Below, piece by piece: positions 56,301-64,000 of a DNA stretch of 64,000 nt. Both the position numbers and the translations under genes were made by a program. The notes beneath the pieces are model-generated. The model saw only the letters and a list, made by a program, of their open reading frames with translations, was not told the DNA's origin and ran no database searches. This stretch comes from Anastrepha obliqua (lineage: Eukaryota > Arthropoda > Insecta > Diptera > Tephritidae), in the NCBI RefSeq assembly GCF_027943255.1, contig NC_072894.1, positions 73,447,601 through 73,511,600 of the forward strand. Reading direction: 5' to 3'. The number at the start of each line of letters is the position of its first letter. Positions within the stretch are counted from its first letter, which is position 1.

Positions 56301-59262
56301 AAAGAAATTAGTCAAACTGTTATACACTGCATGGCATATATAATGCATACTCGTAAAATGTATCTGTTTTTATCGACATTTAAAATTTTTTTTAAACCAT
56401 ATAGAAGTATGATATTTCAAACTTTCATTGGCTTGGAAATCGCCTTAACCTTAATGGTAATGTTGGATGGCGTATTTTGGATGCCACAACCAAATTACGG
56501 TAGCCGCTCCCTAGCTATGGTATGGTCATCAAGATCTTACTGAAATTCTATCGGGTTTTGAAACTAGGGGCATCAGATTTATATTAGGCAACTTTTAGAT
56601 CCTTTTCGTGTTCCGCTAACAACTGATACCTGCATTTCGGATCGAACTCCAACAATTTTTACAAGAAGAAACATTTCGAAACATCGCGTTGAAATTTCTA
56701 GAAGCGTGCTTAATATATCGGTCAGTCCATAAGTTCGTGCGTTTTTTAAAGGTGGTTTTAAGATTAATAAAAAAGATGTTTAAAGTATTTATTAATCAAT
56801 AATATATTTTCCTTCATTATTTACATTGTTTTCTTAACGGAAAATTCTTAATTCCCTGCTCAAAAACTTATTTGTCCTTGGAGCCAAAATACGCTTCGAT
56901 ATCCCTTTTTATAGCTTCTTTTGAGGAGTAGTTCTTGTTACTCATATGGGATTGAAGTCCACGGAAAAGGTGATAATCACAAGGTGCAATATCCGTAGAG
57001 TATGGTGGATGCGGCATTAGCACCCATCCGAGATCGTTCAGCTTGCCTAATGTTTGCCTTGCGGTATGAGGTCTTGCGTTGTCGTGGTGAAACAAAACTT
57101 TGCGTCTATTCACTAAAGACGGTCGATTGAGGTTTGATAGCTGATGGGAATAATAAACAGCAGTTATCGTCTGGTTTGGTTTCAGAAGTTCGTAATAAAC
57201 AATACCGGCCATATCCCACCAAATAGACAGGAGAATCTTCTTGGGGTGAACGCCATCTCTAAGGGTCGGTTCTGGTGCTTCATCTTTAGCCATTAACCAT
57301 TGGCGTTTGCGAACAGGGTTATTGTAAAGGACCCATTTTTCATCACCAGTAACGATACGGTTCAAAAAACTTTCAAGCTGTTGCAGCAGCTGAGAACACA
57401 CATTCACTCTCTGCTGAAGGTTGGCGACGGAAAGCCTATGCGGAACCCATTTTCCCAGCTTTGAAACCTTTCCCGACTGAACCAGGTGCCTGTGAACTGT
57501 TCCATGCGATGAATTTTGAAAACTACTTTTGCGCACTCCTTACACTCAGGGTATACTCTCCGTGAACAGTGTTTATTTCTGCAGCAGCAGTTGTTGCATT
57601 TTTACCAGAGGCAATACAAAATATGCCTCTTATACGCGTTCGAAGATTCCATTTTATTTTTTACCAACACGCGCTTCTATCCACGATTAAATGACTTGTT
57701 GAATGCACAATATATCAAAGAAAATATAAATAGTTCCGTTATATTCCGCGAATAATTTTTTGTATGCAAAAATCGCACAAAAGTGAAGTTATGGGTAAAA
57801 TACGCACGAACTTGTGGTCTGACCTGTATTTACATGTTTTGTTAGAAGTTTGGCCGAACGTTTCTCTTTCTTTTCTATCATTTGGTATTTGGATTTCATA
57901 TCCGGACCCGGAGTCACTATGATTCTATGAGTTTTCACATATGTTTCTTGGGGGCTAGTTACTTAAGCTCTTGGCTCTCACTTTCCGGCTTTCTTTCCTG
58001 ATAAGAGACCTACACAGCTCGCAGGCCTCGTATGGTTTTCCTGCGATCCAATTGTTTTTTAAATGTACTGAAGACTGGAAATGCAACCCGATTGCTCTCA
58101 AACTTGGAGTCCATTTTCAAATTTACTTCAGTTGGTATTTCAGCAGGCTGTTTTGCGCCATACAGTACACATGCCCCCCGTTTTTCTGTAATCTCTAAGC
58201 CGGTTAGATCTCCTAGACTGCACTCGGTTAGTAGACGAAGGACCTACCTACATGCTTTTATTGCAACAGGAATTAATTACGTTGAAAATCTAAAGCTCAC
58301 TTCCTGGACAAAGACGCTCAAAAAATGTCCCCTGGCATAAAAAAACGGTTTTCTTTAACATCAAAATGAGAGGTAAAAAAATCTATCAAATTATTATAAA
58401 TATAATGTGCTATTTTAGAACTAACAATTTAGTAAATATCGCAAAGCCTTAAAATCCTATATTTGCGAATTTTAAAATCCTTACATTGTGTGTGCGGTAT
58501 TAGAGGAAATTCCTTTTTCAAATAGCGTAAATATGGATTGTATTCATTTTATAGCTGGGTATTCAACAATACCTTCGGCGCACGGCGGTCCATATTATGG
58601 AGCAATAGCATTGGGACACACCGGGTTGTCACCGATCTTGAAACTTGGTGAAACTGGGCCATCATCTCTGCACGGAGTCGGCGGCAGTTTAAGTTTATCG
58701 CCATTAAAATACAGTACAGTCCAAGGGAGTTTGCCTATTTTAAAGGACCAGAGGGAACTACTTAGTGGCTATGCGCACGGAGTTGGAGGTATTGGTCCGC
58801 TTGGCGCTGGACTCTATCGATATGCACCATCAATCTCACCTTTACTAGCGCATAGTACTAGCCCCGCAACTTATCTGAAGACACAACCTGCACTCAAAAT
58901 ACAACCAGCTGTTATCAAAACGATTCCAGAAAAACACTATGAACATTATGTGCGTATTTTATCAATACTTCTAAATTTCTCCTATAAAATATTTTGATTT
59001 TTGCTTTTAATTATTTCAGAGTGACCATGCTAGATATGCCTTCGAGTATGGCGTAAATGACCCATATACAGGAGATATAAAGCATCAAAAGGAAGAACGG
59101 GATGGAGATGTTGTAAAAGGCGAATACTCTCTGGTGGAGCCCGATGGTAATGTTCGCACCGTTAAATACTATGCCGATTGGGAGACAGGATTCCATGCTG
59201 AAGTCATTAATAGTCGAGATTCCGGCAAATTAGTCACAAAACGGAGTTCAATAAAATCGTGA
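47372..59262 (+). CDS. Cpr76Bd: Giant RR-2 cuticular protein, Cpr76Bd-like (four coding exons)
   Basis: Spliced product of about 1816 residues from 47372-47377, 51071-55877, 58555-58949 and 59020-59262; the coding sum (5451 bases) is divisible by three. [17 protein letters not shown] is the signal peptide. Residues of about 200-1600 are a low-complexity Ala/Ser/Val/Pro/Tyr region with about 20 copies of a motif like G-(A/G)-(V/I)-SHQYVSKP, separated by (T/S)YSAPAI.KVA and QYSSGLG spacers. The RR-2 chitin-binding domain is at the extreme C-terminus (about 1740-1800). It is likely a secreted cuticle protein whose Tyr-rich repeats could be cross-linked; that role is inferred. The name rests on repeat style, C-terminal RR-2 and position after the Cpr76Bc-like gene. 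It is longer than the fly protein as I recall it (about 1230 residues), at least partly through recent repeat duplication. Confidence 0.88.
47378..49569. other. Intron 1 of the Cpr76Bd-like gene, first part
   Basis: AT-rich; apart from the SINE at 48262-48432 nothing is recognised. Confidence 0.5.
48262..48432 (-). repeat. SINE, 5'-truncated copy
   Basis: Minus-strand tail and body: TTAGGTGTTCGGCTAAGCTC, CAGGGCCTACAGTTTTAAGC and GACTCCGAACAGCAGACGG match the inverse of the SINE's 3' half. The tRNA-like head is missing. Confidence 0.75.
49570..49790 (-). pseudogene. LINE ORF2 C-terminal fragment
   Basis: Minus strand reads [20 protein letters not shown], then [17 protein letters not shown] and [10 protein letters not shown], the GH.LR......ALxWNPQGxRxRGRPKxTWRR...E....W.EL..LA block at the end of one LINE class. 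No RT core is attached. Confidence 0.75.
49891..50413 (-). mobile_element. Internally deleted DD41D-type element (copy 2)
   Basis: 523 bp; ends AAGGTTTTTCCAAAAGAGCT and, inverted, AAGGGTTTTCCAATAACAGG. The right end is followed by TA at 50414-50415, but the left flank is CA, so the target copy has mutated. The interior matches the element at 39908-40373, with an extra GGAAAATAACATCAGACAAA-containing stretch near 50003 and a small deletion after GGTCTTGAATCGACCC. It lies in intron 1 of the Cpr76Bd-like gene. Confidence 0.8.
50416..51070. other. Intron 1 end of the Cpr76Bd-like gene
   Basis: Unassigned AT-rich DNA leading to the acceptor TTTTTTTAATTTCAG at 51070. Confidence 0.5.
51071..55877 (+). 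CDS. Cpr76Bd: Cpr76Bd-like coding exon 2 (repeat region)
   Basis: Acceptor TTTAATTTCAG before 51071, and the frame from there reads [16 protein letters not shown] with no break to 55877. The donor is ATCAAGTAATAT: the exon ends with the first base of a codon (phase 1). The frame would otherwise stop at 55886-55888; the splice avoids that stop. The internal ATG at 51086 lies inside the signal peptide and is not the start. Confidence 0.92.
53714..54640 (+). repeat. 213-bp tandem repeats inside the Cpr76Bd-like exon 2
   Basis: Units start at 53714, 53927, 54140 and 54353, with a partial unit from 54566. Each encodes 71 residues beginning [20 protein letters not shown]. Units 53927-54565 are almost identical even at silent sites (differences such as GCCGCG against GCCGCA), whereas SHQYVSKP copies elsewhere in the exon are diverged. 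This indicates recent tandem duplication or gene conversion. Confidence 0.95.
55889..56717. other. Intron 2 of the Cpr76Bd-like gene, first part
   Basis: No gene recognised; the frame at 56331-56543 has no domain. Confidence 0.5.
56718..57826 (-). mobile_element. Irritans-type DD34D mariner, largely complete
   Basis: TA flanks at 56716-56717 and 57827-57828. Ends TCGGTCAGTCCATAAGTTCG and, inverted, CAGGTCAGACCACAAGTTCG, followed in both by TGCG. About 1109 bp, slightly short of a full mariner. Lies in intron 2 of the Cpr76Bd-like gene, in reverse orientation. Confidence 0.85.
56868..57536 (-). pseudogene. Mariner transposase, catalytic two-thirds open
   Basis: The 222-codon minus-strand frame holds [23 protein letters not shown] (first Asp), [16 protein letters not shown] (second Asp) and [18 protein letters not shown] (third Asp). 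Thirty-four residues lie between the second and third Asp, so the DD34D triad is complete. The frame ends [18 protein letters not shown]. The N-terminal helix-turn-helix (57537-57740) is shifted and deleted; only scraps read in other frames, so it is probably not active. Confidence 0.85.
57829..58554. other. Intron 2 end of the Cpr76Bd-like gene
   Basis: No element recognised; frames at 57971-58198 and 58032-58340 lack domains. Ends in the acceptor TTCATTTTATAG. Confidence 0.5.
58555..58949 (+). CDS. Cpr76Bd: Cpr76Bd-like coding exon 3
   Basis: Acceptor CATTTTATAG before 58555, with two bases completing the codon left open by exon 2. Encodes [20 protein letters not shown] and a Gly/Leu/Ser/Pro-rich linker ([31 protein letters not shown]), ending KHYEHY before the donor GTGCGT. 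The ATG at 58488 lies in the intron and is not used in this model. Confidence 0.85.
59020..59262 (+). CDS. Cpr76Bd: Cpr76Bd-like coding exon 4 (RR-2 domain)
   Basis: Acceptor TTAATTATTTCAG before 59020; a short 70-bp intron separates it from exon 3 and phase is 0. Reads [20 protein letters not shown] and [20 protein letters not shown], then [10 protein letters not shown] and a basic tail to the stop at 59260-59262. The RR-2 aromatic triad (Y, F, Y) and the EPDG turn are intact. It is too short to appear as a long open frame and was found by eye. Confidence 0.92.
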   Translation, partial: SDHARYAFEYGVNDPYTGDIKHQKEERDGDVVKGEYSLVEPDGNVRTVKYYADWETGFHAEVINSRDSGKLVTKRSSIKS

Positions 59263-59650
59263 ATATTGTTAAGATTATGAAAGAAATTTTAGTTAAATAC
59301 ACTCATCATCATTTTGTATCATCTCTTACGTATTTGTAGTTAGTTTAAAAAATGTCATCAATGTACAGAGAAATGTACATTTGTGAAAAACCATTACAGC
59401 GCAATGTTATTCCATACACTCGTATGTATGTATGTAAATCTAGACCTTCGGATAAATATGTATATAATTTCTTCTTGTTTTGTAGCGGCTCCGTTAAAGC
59501 ATTTTTCAAAAAAGTCGAGTCTAGATTGCAATAAGTATGTGTACAACAATATTTTCCCAAGCATGTCTTCTTCATGATTTTCCAGTTTTCAAGTTTTCAA
59601 CCGATAAAGGCCATTGTAAATAAAAAATAAATAAAATACGCGCATAAGTG
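59263..59650 (+). terminator. 3' UTR and polyadenylation signals of the Cpr76Bd-like gene
   Basis: AATAAA repeats lie at 59620-59637 (AATAAAAAATAAATAAAA), about 360 bases after the stop. Confidence 0.55.
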
Positions 59651-60017
59651 TCTAAACTAAAATATTTGTTTTGTATTGCTTTCATCGAAATAGCCATTTC
59701 ATTGCAAACAGGCATTTTAAATAATTTTGTTTGAAAATATGTTTATTTGATTAATAAGAATACAAAAAATTCCAGCAGTTCATAGCTTAAGTTGTGTTTC
59801 CATGAAGTACCCTCTGGGCAGCAACGGAACACCCGCTTATGATGCCGTTTATATGAGAAAGTAAGCTCCAAACAAATTTGACTTAAGGATTGACCAAGGT
59901 TCATCCTTCAGGAAGTGAAGCTGCAAGCGAGTAAACGACTACTATAAAATTATTTATATTATATGTACATATATACATAGACATGTGTATACAATTAGCT
60001 CGTATGTACATTCTTTA
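59651..60017. other. No gene recognised
   Basis: AT-rich spacer. Confidence 0.5.
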
Positions 60018-60112
60018 TTGGGTGTTTAGTCGAGCACCTCCTTCCAGTATGCCTTCCACAAATGAAGGGACCTACAGTTCTAAACCGACTCCAGAAAGCA
60101 AATACACCATAC
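60018..60112 (-). repeat. SINE 3' fragment
   Basis: TTGGGTGTTTAGTCGAGCAC and CCACAAATGAAGGGACCTAC match the inverse of the SINE tail and body (CCATTTGTGG region). No head remains. Confidence 0.65.
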
Positions 60113-60568
60113 CGAAAACTTTTCAGCCCAATTAACATTAGCCCTGTGTAACGCGTTATGTACTCATACAAATGATTCTCGTTTAACTTTTCTCTTTAAA
60201 GGAAGGAAATATGTGCGTTTTGAAATCAAACGAAGAACATTTTAAGTAAAAAGCTTATGCATATGTAACTAAGAACAGTTAATTTCAAATAAATTACATA
60301 ATTCCAAGACGAATTTTATTTCTTGTTTTATTTTTAAAATAGAATGTTCAAAGATTTCACCATTTGAAATTTACATTATTTTCCTTTTTTTAAGAGCATA
60401 TCTTCTGGTTCGTCTCTTTTAATTAAATTTTCACTATTTAATAATTCTTCGTATTCTATTTTATGTTTTTTTTCTGCATTTTTACTAATGGTGCAAGGCA
60501 GTGCTGAATTTTTATTTTAAATTCAGTAGATCGTACCGCATAAGAATCACAATTCCAAGATTTAGCGG

Positions 60569-60868
60569 ACGCCGTAGCCGAATAGGTTGGTGCGTGATTA
60601 ACATACGGAATTCGGAGAGAACGTAGGCTTGAATCTCCGTGAAACAGCAAAATTGAGAAAAAGTTGTTTCTAATAGCTGTCGCCCCTCGGCAGGCAATGG
60701 CAAATCTCCGAGTGTATTTCTGCCATGAAAAAGCTCCTCATGAAAAACCATTTGCCGTTCGGAATTAGCTTAAAACTGTAGGTTCCTCCAACGTCAAGAC
60801 GCACACCACAAATAGGAGGAGCAGCTCGGCCAAACACTCAAAAAGGGTGTAAGCGTCAATTATATACA
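60569..60868 (+). repeat. tRNA-derived SINE, near full length
   Basis: A-box-like GTAGCCGAATAGGTTGG, B-box-like GTAGGCTTGAATCTCCG, body GTCGCCCCTCGGCAGGCAAT and tail GGCCAAACACTCAAAAAGGG with GTCAATTATATA. Inserted in Tigger-like coding remains. Confidence 0.88.
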
Positions 60869-60969
60869 TATACCTATATATTAAGATTTTCTATACGTAA
60901 ATTTTCGTCTACTTCGTCAGTAATCTGCACTGAGCTTTCTTCAGCACTACTCTTTATAATATAATAATA

Positions 60970-61513
60970 GGTCTATGGATAAGTTCGTGCGGTTTTACAA
61001 CAGATGGCGTAACTTGATTATTATTCCATCGATCCACATTTCCAAACATTCATTGGAGAGCTACTGTCGTAAGGCACAAACGTCAGTATAAGTTTTTTAT
61101 TTGAAGCGTAAACAACAATATTTTTACCACACTTGAAATTGTCGAATTTCGTGCCAAATAATGTGTTTTTGCGGGGAATTCTTTAATATGAAGAAAAAAG
61201 CAGCCGAAAGTCATCGTATCTTGGTGGAAGTTTATGGTGAGCATGCTCTAGCTGAGCGAACGTGCCAGAAGTGGTTTGCACGCTTTAAAAGTGGTGATTT
61301 TGGCTTGGAAGACGAAGAACGCGAGGGTGCGCCGCCAAAGTTCATGGATACCGAATTGGAGGAATTGCTCGATCAAGATCCGGCTCAAACGCAAGAAGAG
61401 GTTGCAAAAACTTTGGGAGTTGATCAATCAACCATTTCCAAACGTTTAAAAGCCATGGGAATGATCCGAAATTCAAATTTCGAAAAAAAACCGCACGAAC
61501 TTATTTATTTGCG
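60970..61513 (+). mobile_element. Internally deleted irritans-type mariner
   Basis: Left end GGTCTATGGATAAGTTCGTG after TA (60968-60969). The inverted right end carries ATAAGTTCGTGCGG but lacks the outer bases, so it is frayed. Between them, 61161-61480 encode only the DNA-binding half of the transposase; the whole catalytic region is deleted. Ends resemble those of the mariner at 56718. Confidence 0.8.
61161..61480 (+). pseudogene. Mariner transposase DNA-binding half
   Basis: Reads KKKAAESHRILVEVYGEHAL, CQKWFARFKSGDFGLEDEER, then GAPPKFMDTELEELL and GVDQSTISKRLKAMG. These are the two helix-turn-helix units and the linker of irritans-type mariner transposases. The frame then runs into the terminal repeat. 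A truncated DNA-binding protein could in principle be made and could compete for ends; that is speculative. Confidence 0.85.
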
Positions 61514-61913
61514 TCAGGTGTATCAGCTAATTGTAAAAGCTCTTCCTCATCAAAATCTTCAGCGTTATTTATTAATTCATAAATATCTCCTTCATCCATG
61601 TCGTCAAATCCTTCTCTACCTACTGATCTAGCAATATTTACTATAGGTTCGATATATATACTTGTAGAACCTGAAATATTTTCGTGCAAAACGAGTTCAG
61701 GCCAATTATTTTTCGAACAGACCTTTAATCTCGAGCACTTTAACTCCTCAACAGATAAAAAATATAATATTAACTACACACATTTTAAAATTGAGAAATA
61801 TTTCCACATCTCTGGTGATTTCATATGTGGATTGCATTAAAATTTTTCCAATATACATATTCCAATGTACATAATTTCAAGTGTTGGAATAAAATTCAAG
61901 TGGTTATAATACC

Positions 61914-62872
61914 AAACGAGGTTTCAGACAGAGTGACTCGCTGTCGTATGACTTCTTTAACCTGATGTTGGAGAGCATCGTACGAGCCGCAGAACTGAAT
62001 CGCTCAGGCACAATTTTTTATAAGAGCGTACAATTGCTGGCGTATGCCGATGATATTGACATCATCGGCCTTAACAACCGCGCTGTTAGTTCTGCCTTCT
62101 CCAAACTGGATAAAGAGGCAAAGCGAATGGGTTTGGTGGTGAACGAGGACAAAACGAAGTACCTCCTGTCTTCAAACAAACAGTCGGCGCACTCGCGTAT
62201 CGGCACCCACGTCACTGTTGACAGTTATAATTTTGAGGTTGTAAAAGACTTCGTATATTTAGGAACCAGCATTAACACCGATAACAATGTCAGCCTTGAA
62301 ATCCAACGTAGAATCTCTCTTGCCAACAAGTGCTACTTTGGACTAAGTAGGCAATTGAGCAGTAAAGTCCTCTCTCGACGAACAAAACTAACAATCTACA
62401 AGGCTCTCATCATGCCCGTCCTAACGTATGGCGCAGAAGCATGGACGATGACAACATCCGATGAAGCGACGCTTGGAGTGTTCGAGAGAAAGATTCTGCG
62501 TAAGATTTTTGGACCTTTGCACGTTGGCAACGGCGAATATCGCAGACGATGGAACGATGAGCTGTATGAGCTTTACAACGACATAGGCATAGCGCAGCGA
62601 ATAAAGATCCAGCGGCTTCGTTGGCTGGGTCATGTCGTCCGAATGGATACAAACGCTCCGGCTTTGAAAGTATTCGATGCGGTACCAGCTGGTGGTAGCA
62701 GAGGAAGAGGAAGGCCTCCTCTGCGTTGGAAAGATCAGGTGGAGAAGGACTTGGCTTCACTTGGTGTGTCCAATTGGCGTCGGTTAGCACGAGAAAGAAA
62801 CGACTGGCGCGCTTTGTTAATCTCGGCCAAAATCGCGTAAGCGGTTATCGCGCCAATTAAGAAGAAGAAGAA
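61914..62872 (+). mobile_element. Young 5'-truncated RTE-like LINE with 11-bp target duplication
   Basis: Flanked by GGTTATAATAC at 61903-61913 and 62873-62883, an exact 11-bp duplication. The sequence begins inside the RT domain and ends with a GAAGAAGAAGAA run instead of poly-A, as in several RTE-type elements. Two older fragments of the same family are at 5250 and 33155. Confidence 0.92.
61965..62840 (+). CDS. Partial reverse transcriptase, RTE-like LINE
   Basis: The open frame extends upstream to about 61920 (RGFRQSDSLSYDFFNLMLES; the G(F/V)RQG block reads RQS). It contains LLAYADDIDIIGLNN, the catalytic YADD box, then GLVVNEDKTKYLLSS, FVYLGTSINTDNN, LTYGAEAWTM and the C-terminal LRWLGHVVRMDTNAP and RGRGRPPLRWKDQVEKDLAS, ending at 62840. 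No stop or shift interrupts it, so decay has been slight. The endonuclease and the first half of RT are missing through 5' truncation, so it is not autonomous. Confidence 0.9.
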   Translation: MLESIVRAAELNRSGTIFYKSVQLLAYADDIDIIGLNNRAVSSAFSKLDKEAKRMGLVVNEDKTKYLLSSNKQSAHSRIGTHVTVDSYNFEVVKDFVYLGTSINTDNNVSLEIQRRISLANKCYFGLSRQLSSKVLSRRTKLTIYKALIMPVLTYGAEAWTMTTSDEATLGVFERKILRKIFGPLHVGNGEYRRRWNDELYELYNDIGIAQRIKIQRLRWLGHVVRMDTNAPALKVFDAVPAGGSRGRGRPPLRWKDQVEKDLASLGVSNWRRLARERNDWRALLISAKIA

Positions 62873-62914
62873 GGTTATAATACACTAGTTAAACAGTTGG
62901 AGTATTGATGTAGA

Positions 62915-63760
62915 CATGGTCTGAAAAGTTACGGGCCTAACATATAGATGGCACTAGTTTTATTGCATTCACATATTTTTCAGTTAGTACTAACATTAAA
63001 AAGACAGATGTTAAAATTTCATGGTATTCTATTCATTAGCTCGTGAGTAATTGTGCTAAGAGTGACTTTCCTTTTGTTATTTTCAAAACAAAGGATAAAA
63101 AAAATTTCATGTTTTTATTTTAGACTGCATTTTGATGAGAAAGAATCCGTTCGAGTGAAACAATGGCTTGAAAAGTGTTATGAAGACTCCGCTCCATCAG
63201 GAACAACAATAAACCGATGCTTTGCTGACTTCAAACGTGGTCTCGGAGACACCTATGATGTACAACGCAGTGGTCGTCCAAAACACCAGAAAACATAAAA
63301 AATTCACAAAATCGTTTTGAATGATCGAAAAGCTAAGTTGCGTGAGTTGCTGACATCGTAATGATAGAAAAGGAATGTGTTGGCTTTACATTGCATGGGC
63401 ATTTGACTCTGTCCGTGTCACAAGTCAACAAAAACAATGGCAAAACTACATGAATTGAACTTCGAATTGCTCCCACATCTACCGTATTCGCCAGATTTGG
63501 CTTCCAGTGACTATTGCCTATTCGCAGGCTTAAAAAACTGCTCACCGGTAAGAAATTTCGCTCGAATGAAGAGGTGATCGCTGAAACTGAGGCCTATTTT
63601 GAGGCAAAAGTTAAATCGTTCTACAAAAGTGGTATTGAAATGTTAGAGCAGCGCTGAAATGATTACGTTGTTCTTGATGGAAATTACGTTGATAAATAAA
63701 GCGACTTTTGAACAAAAAAAACGTGTTTTCTTTGTTAGGCTCAGGACTTTTCAGCCTATG
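62915..63760 (+). mobile_element. Degenerate DD34D mariner
   Basis: Ends CATGGTCTGAAAAGTTACGG and, inverted, CATAGGCTGAAAAGTCCTGA, both followed by G..CCTAACA; TA follows the right end, while the left flank has mutated. The plus strand retains RVKQWLEKCYEDSAPSGTTI and RSGRPKHQKT (DNA-binding half, 63120-63298). After a large deletion come LPYSPDLASSDYCLFAG-like sequence (about 63475-63530) and EEVIAETEAYFEAKVKSF with YKSGIEMLEQR at 63560-63655. Confidence 0.8.
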
Positions 63761-63796
63761 TATTATTGAGAAGTAAAAAAAAGTAATTTTACGTTT

Positions 63797-64000
63797 GGTT
63801 GGTGTTGTTCCACAAATGGAGGGACCTACAATTTCAAGCCGACTCCGAACGGCAGATATTTTTATGAGGAGCTTTTTCATGGCAGAAATACACTCGGAGG
63901 TTTGCCATTGCCTGCCGAGGGGTGACCGCTGTTAGAAAAAACTTTTTCTTCATTTTGGTATTTCATCGAGATTCGAACCTACGTTCTCTCTGAACTCCGA
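63797..64000 (-). repeat. tRNA-derived SINE, cut by the window end
   Basis: Minus strand: GTTGTTCCACAAATGGAGGG (inverse of the body), CCATTGCCTGCCGAGGGGTG and TTCGAACCTACGTTCTCTCT (inverse of the B-box region). The head lies beyond the window. Confidence 0.88.

Larger units (their letters stand above)
60340..61790 (-). pseudogene. Tigger/pogo-like transposase C-terminus, broken twice
   Basis: Minus strand, high to low: WPELVLHENISGSTSIYIEP, GREGFDDMDEGDIYELI and DFDEEELLQLADTPDAN (61514-61720). A mariner follows (60970-61513), then IIKSSAEESSVQITDEVDEN (about 60880-60960), a SINE (60569-60868), then CDSYAVRSTEFKIKIQHCL and an acidic/basic tail (EYEELLNSENLIKRDEPEDM). The (E)DI.EL(V/I)......(L)..EEL..L segment is characteristic of Tigger transposase tails. 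Each block is open on its own, so both insertions are younger than the Tigger copy. Confidence 0.6.

Noticed and set aside
58488..58554. ATG at 58488 as an independent gene start
   Set aside because: It precedes a good acceptor at 58553-58554, and exon 2's open codon fits the spliced frame exactly.
62410..62790. 126-codon minus-strand frame
   Set aside because: Shadow of the open RT frame on the + strand.
1..64000. Endogenous virus, LTR retrotransposon or bacterial insert
   Set aside because: No gag/pol/env, paired LTRs, capsid or bacterial-type gene cluster was recognised by eye; a translated search would be needed to exclude small fragments.

Overview
The window looks like nuclear DNA of a higher fly (Diptera, Schizophora). 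It is AT-rich, full of CATATGTATGTA-type microsatellites and crowded with DD34D and DD41D mariners, Tc1-like elements, non-LTR retrotransposons and a tRNA-derived SINE. The repeat set would suit a tephritid fruit fly; that placement is an inference, not something the sequence proves. There is no sign of a bacterial or viral genome.

Two host genes can be assembled, both on the + strand and both RR-2 cuticular proteins. Gene 1 (Cpr76Bc-like; coding exons 18718-18729, 23939-24061, 27995-29086) gives a secreted protein of about 408 residues with the chitin-binding domain just after the signal peptide. Gene 2 (Cpr76Bd-like; coding exons 47372-47377, 51071-55877, 58555-58949, 59020-59262) gives about 1816 residues: a signal peptide, a very long Ala/Ser/Val/Tyr/Pro repeat region built around an SHQYVSKP motif, and an RR-2 domain at the extreme C-terminus. 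All splice junctions keep phase. Same-strand adjacency matches the Drosophila Cpr76B cluster as I remember it. Both products should be exported by epidermal cells and bind chitin in the cuticle.

Layout. 1-7500: remnants of non-LTR retrotransposons, a small MITE and unassigned AT-rich DNA. 7756-9030: a structurally intact DD41D transposon. 9046-13246: a Tc1-like element broken by a Helitron that is itself broken by a mariner. 13.5-18.5 kb: decayed Tc1 and LINE pieces. 18.6-29.3 kb: gene 1, whose first intron holds a DD41D element split by a 615-bp near-perfect palindrome, plus mariner and Tigger-like remnants. 29.3-47.1 kb: intergenic, with LINE, SINE and mariner fragments and one possible promoter/first exon near 36.8-36.95 kb. 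47.1-59.65 kb: gene 2, with a DD41D-derived MITE in intron 1 and a mariner in intron 2. 59.65-64 kb: a Tigger-like remnant broken by a SINE and a mariner, a fresh 5'-truncated RTE-like LINE with an 11-bp target duplication, another mariner and the start of one more SINE.

No rRNA, functional tRNA, CRISPR array or bacterial-type operon was seen. The most notable items are the possibly active DD41D element, the base-resolved triple nest, the intronic long hairpin and the freshly amplified 213-bp repeats in gene 2.
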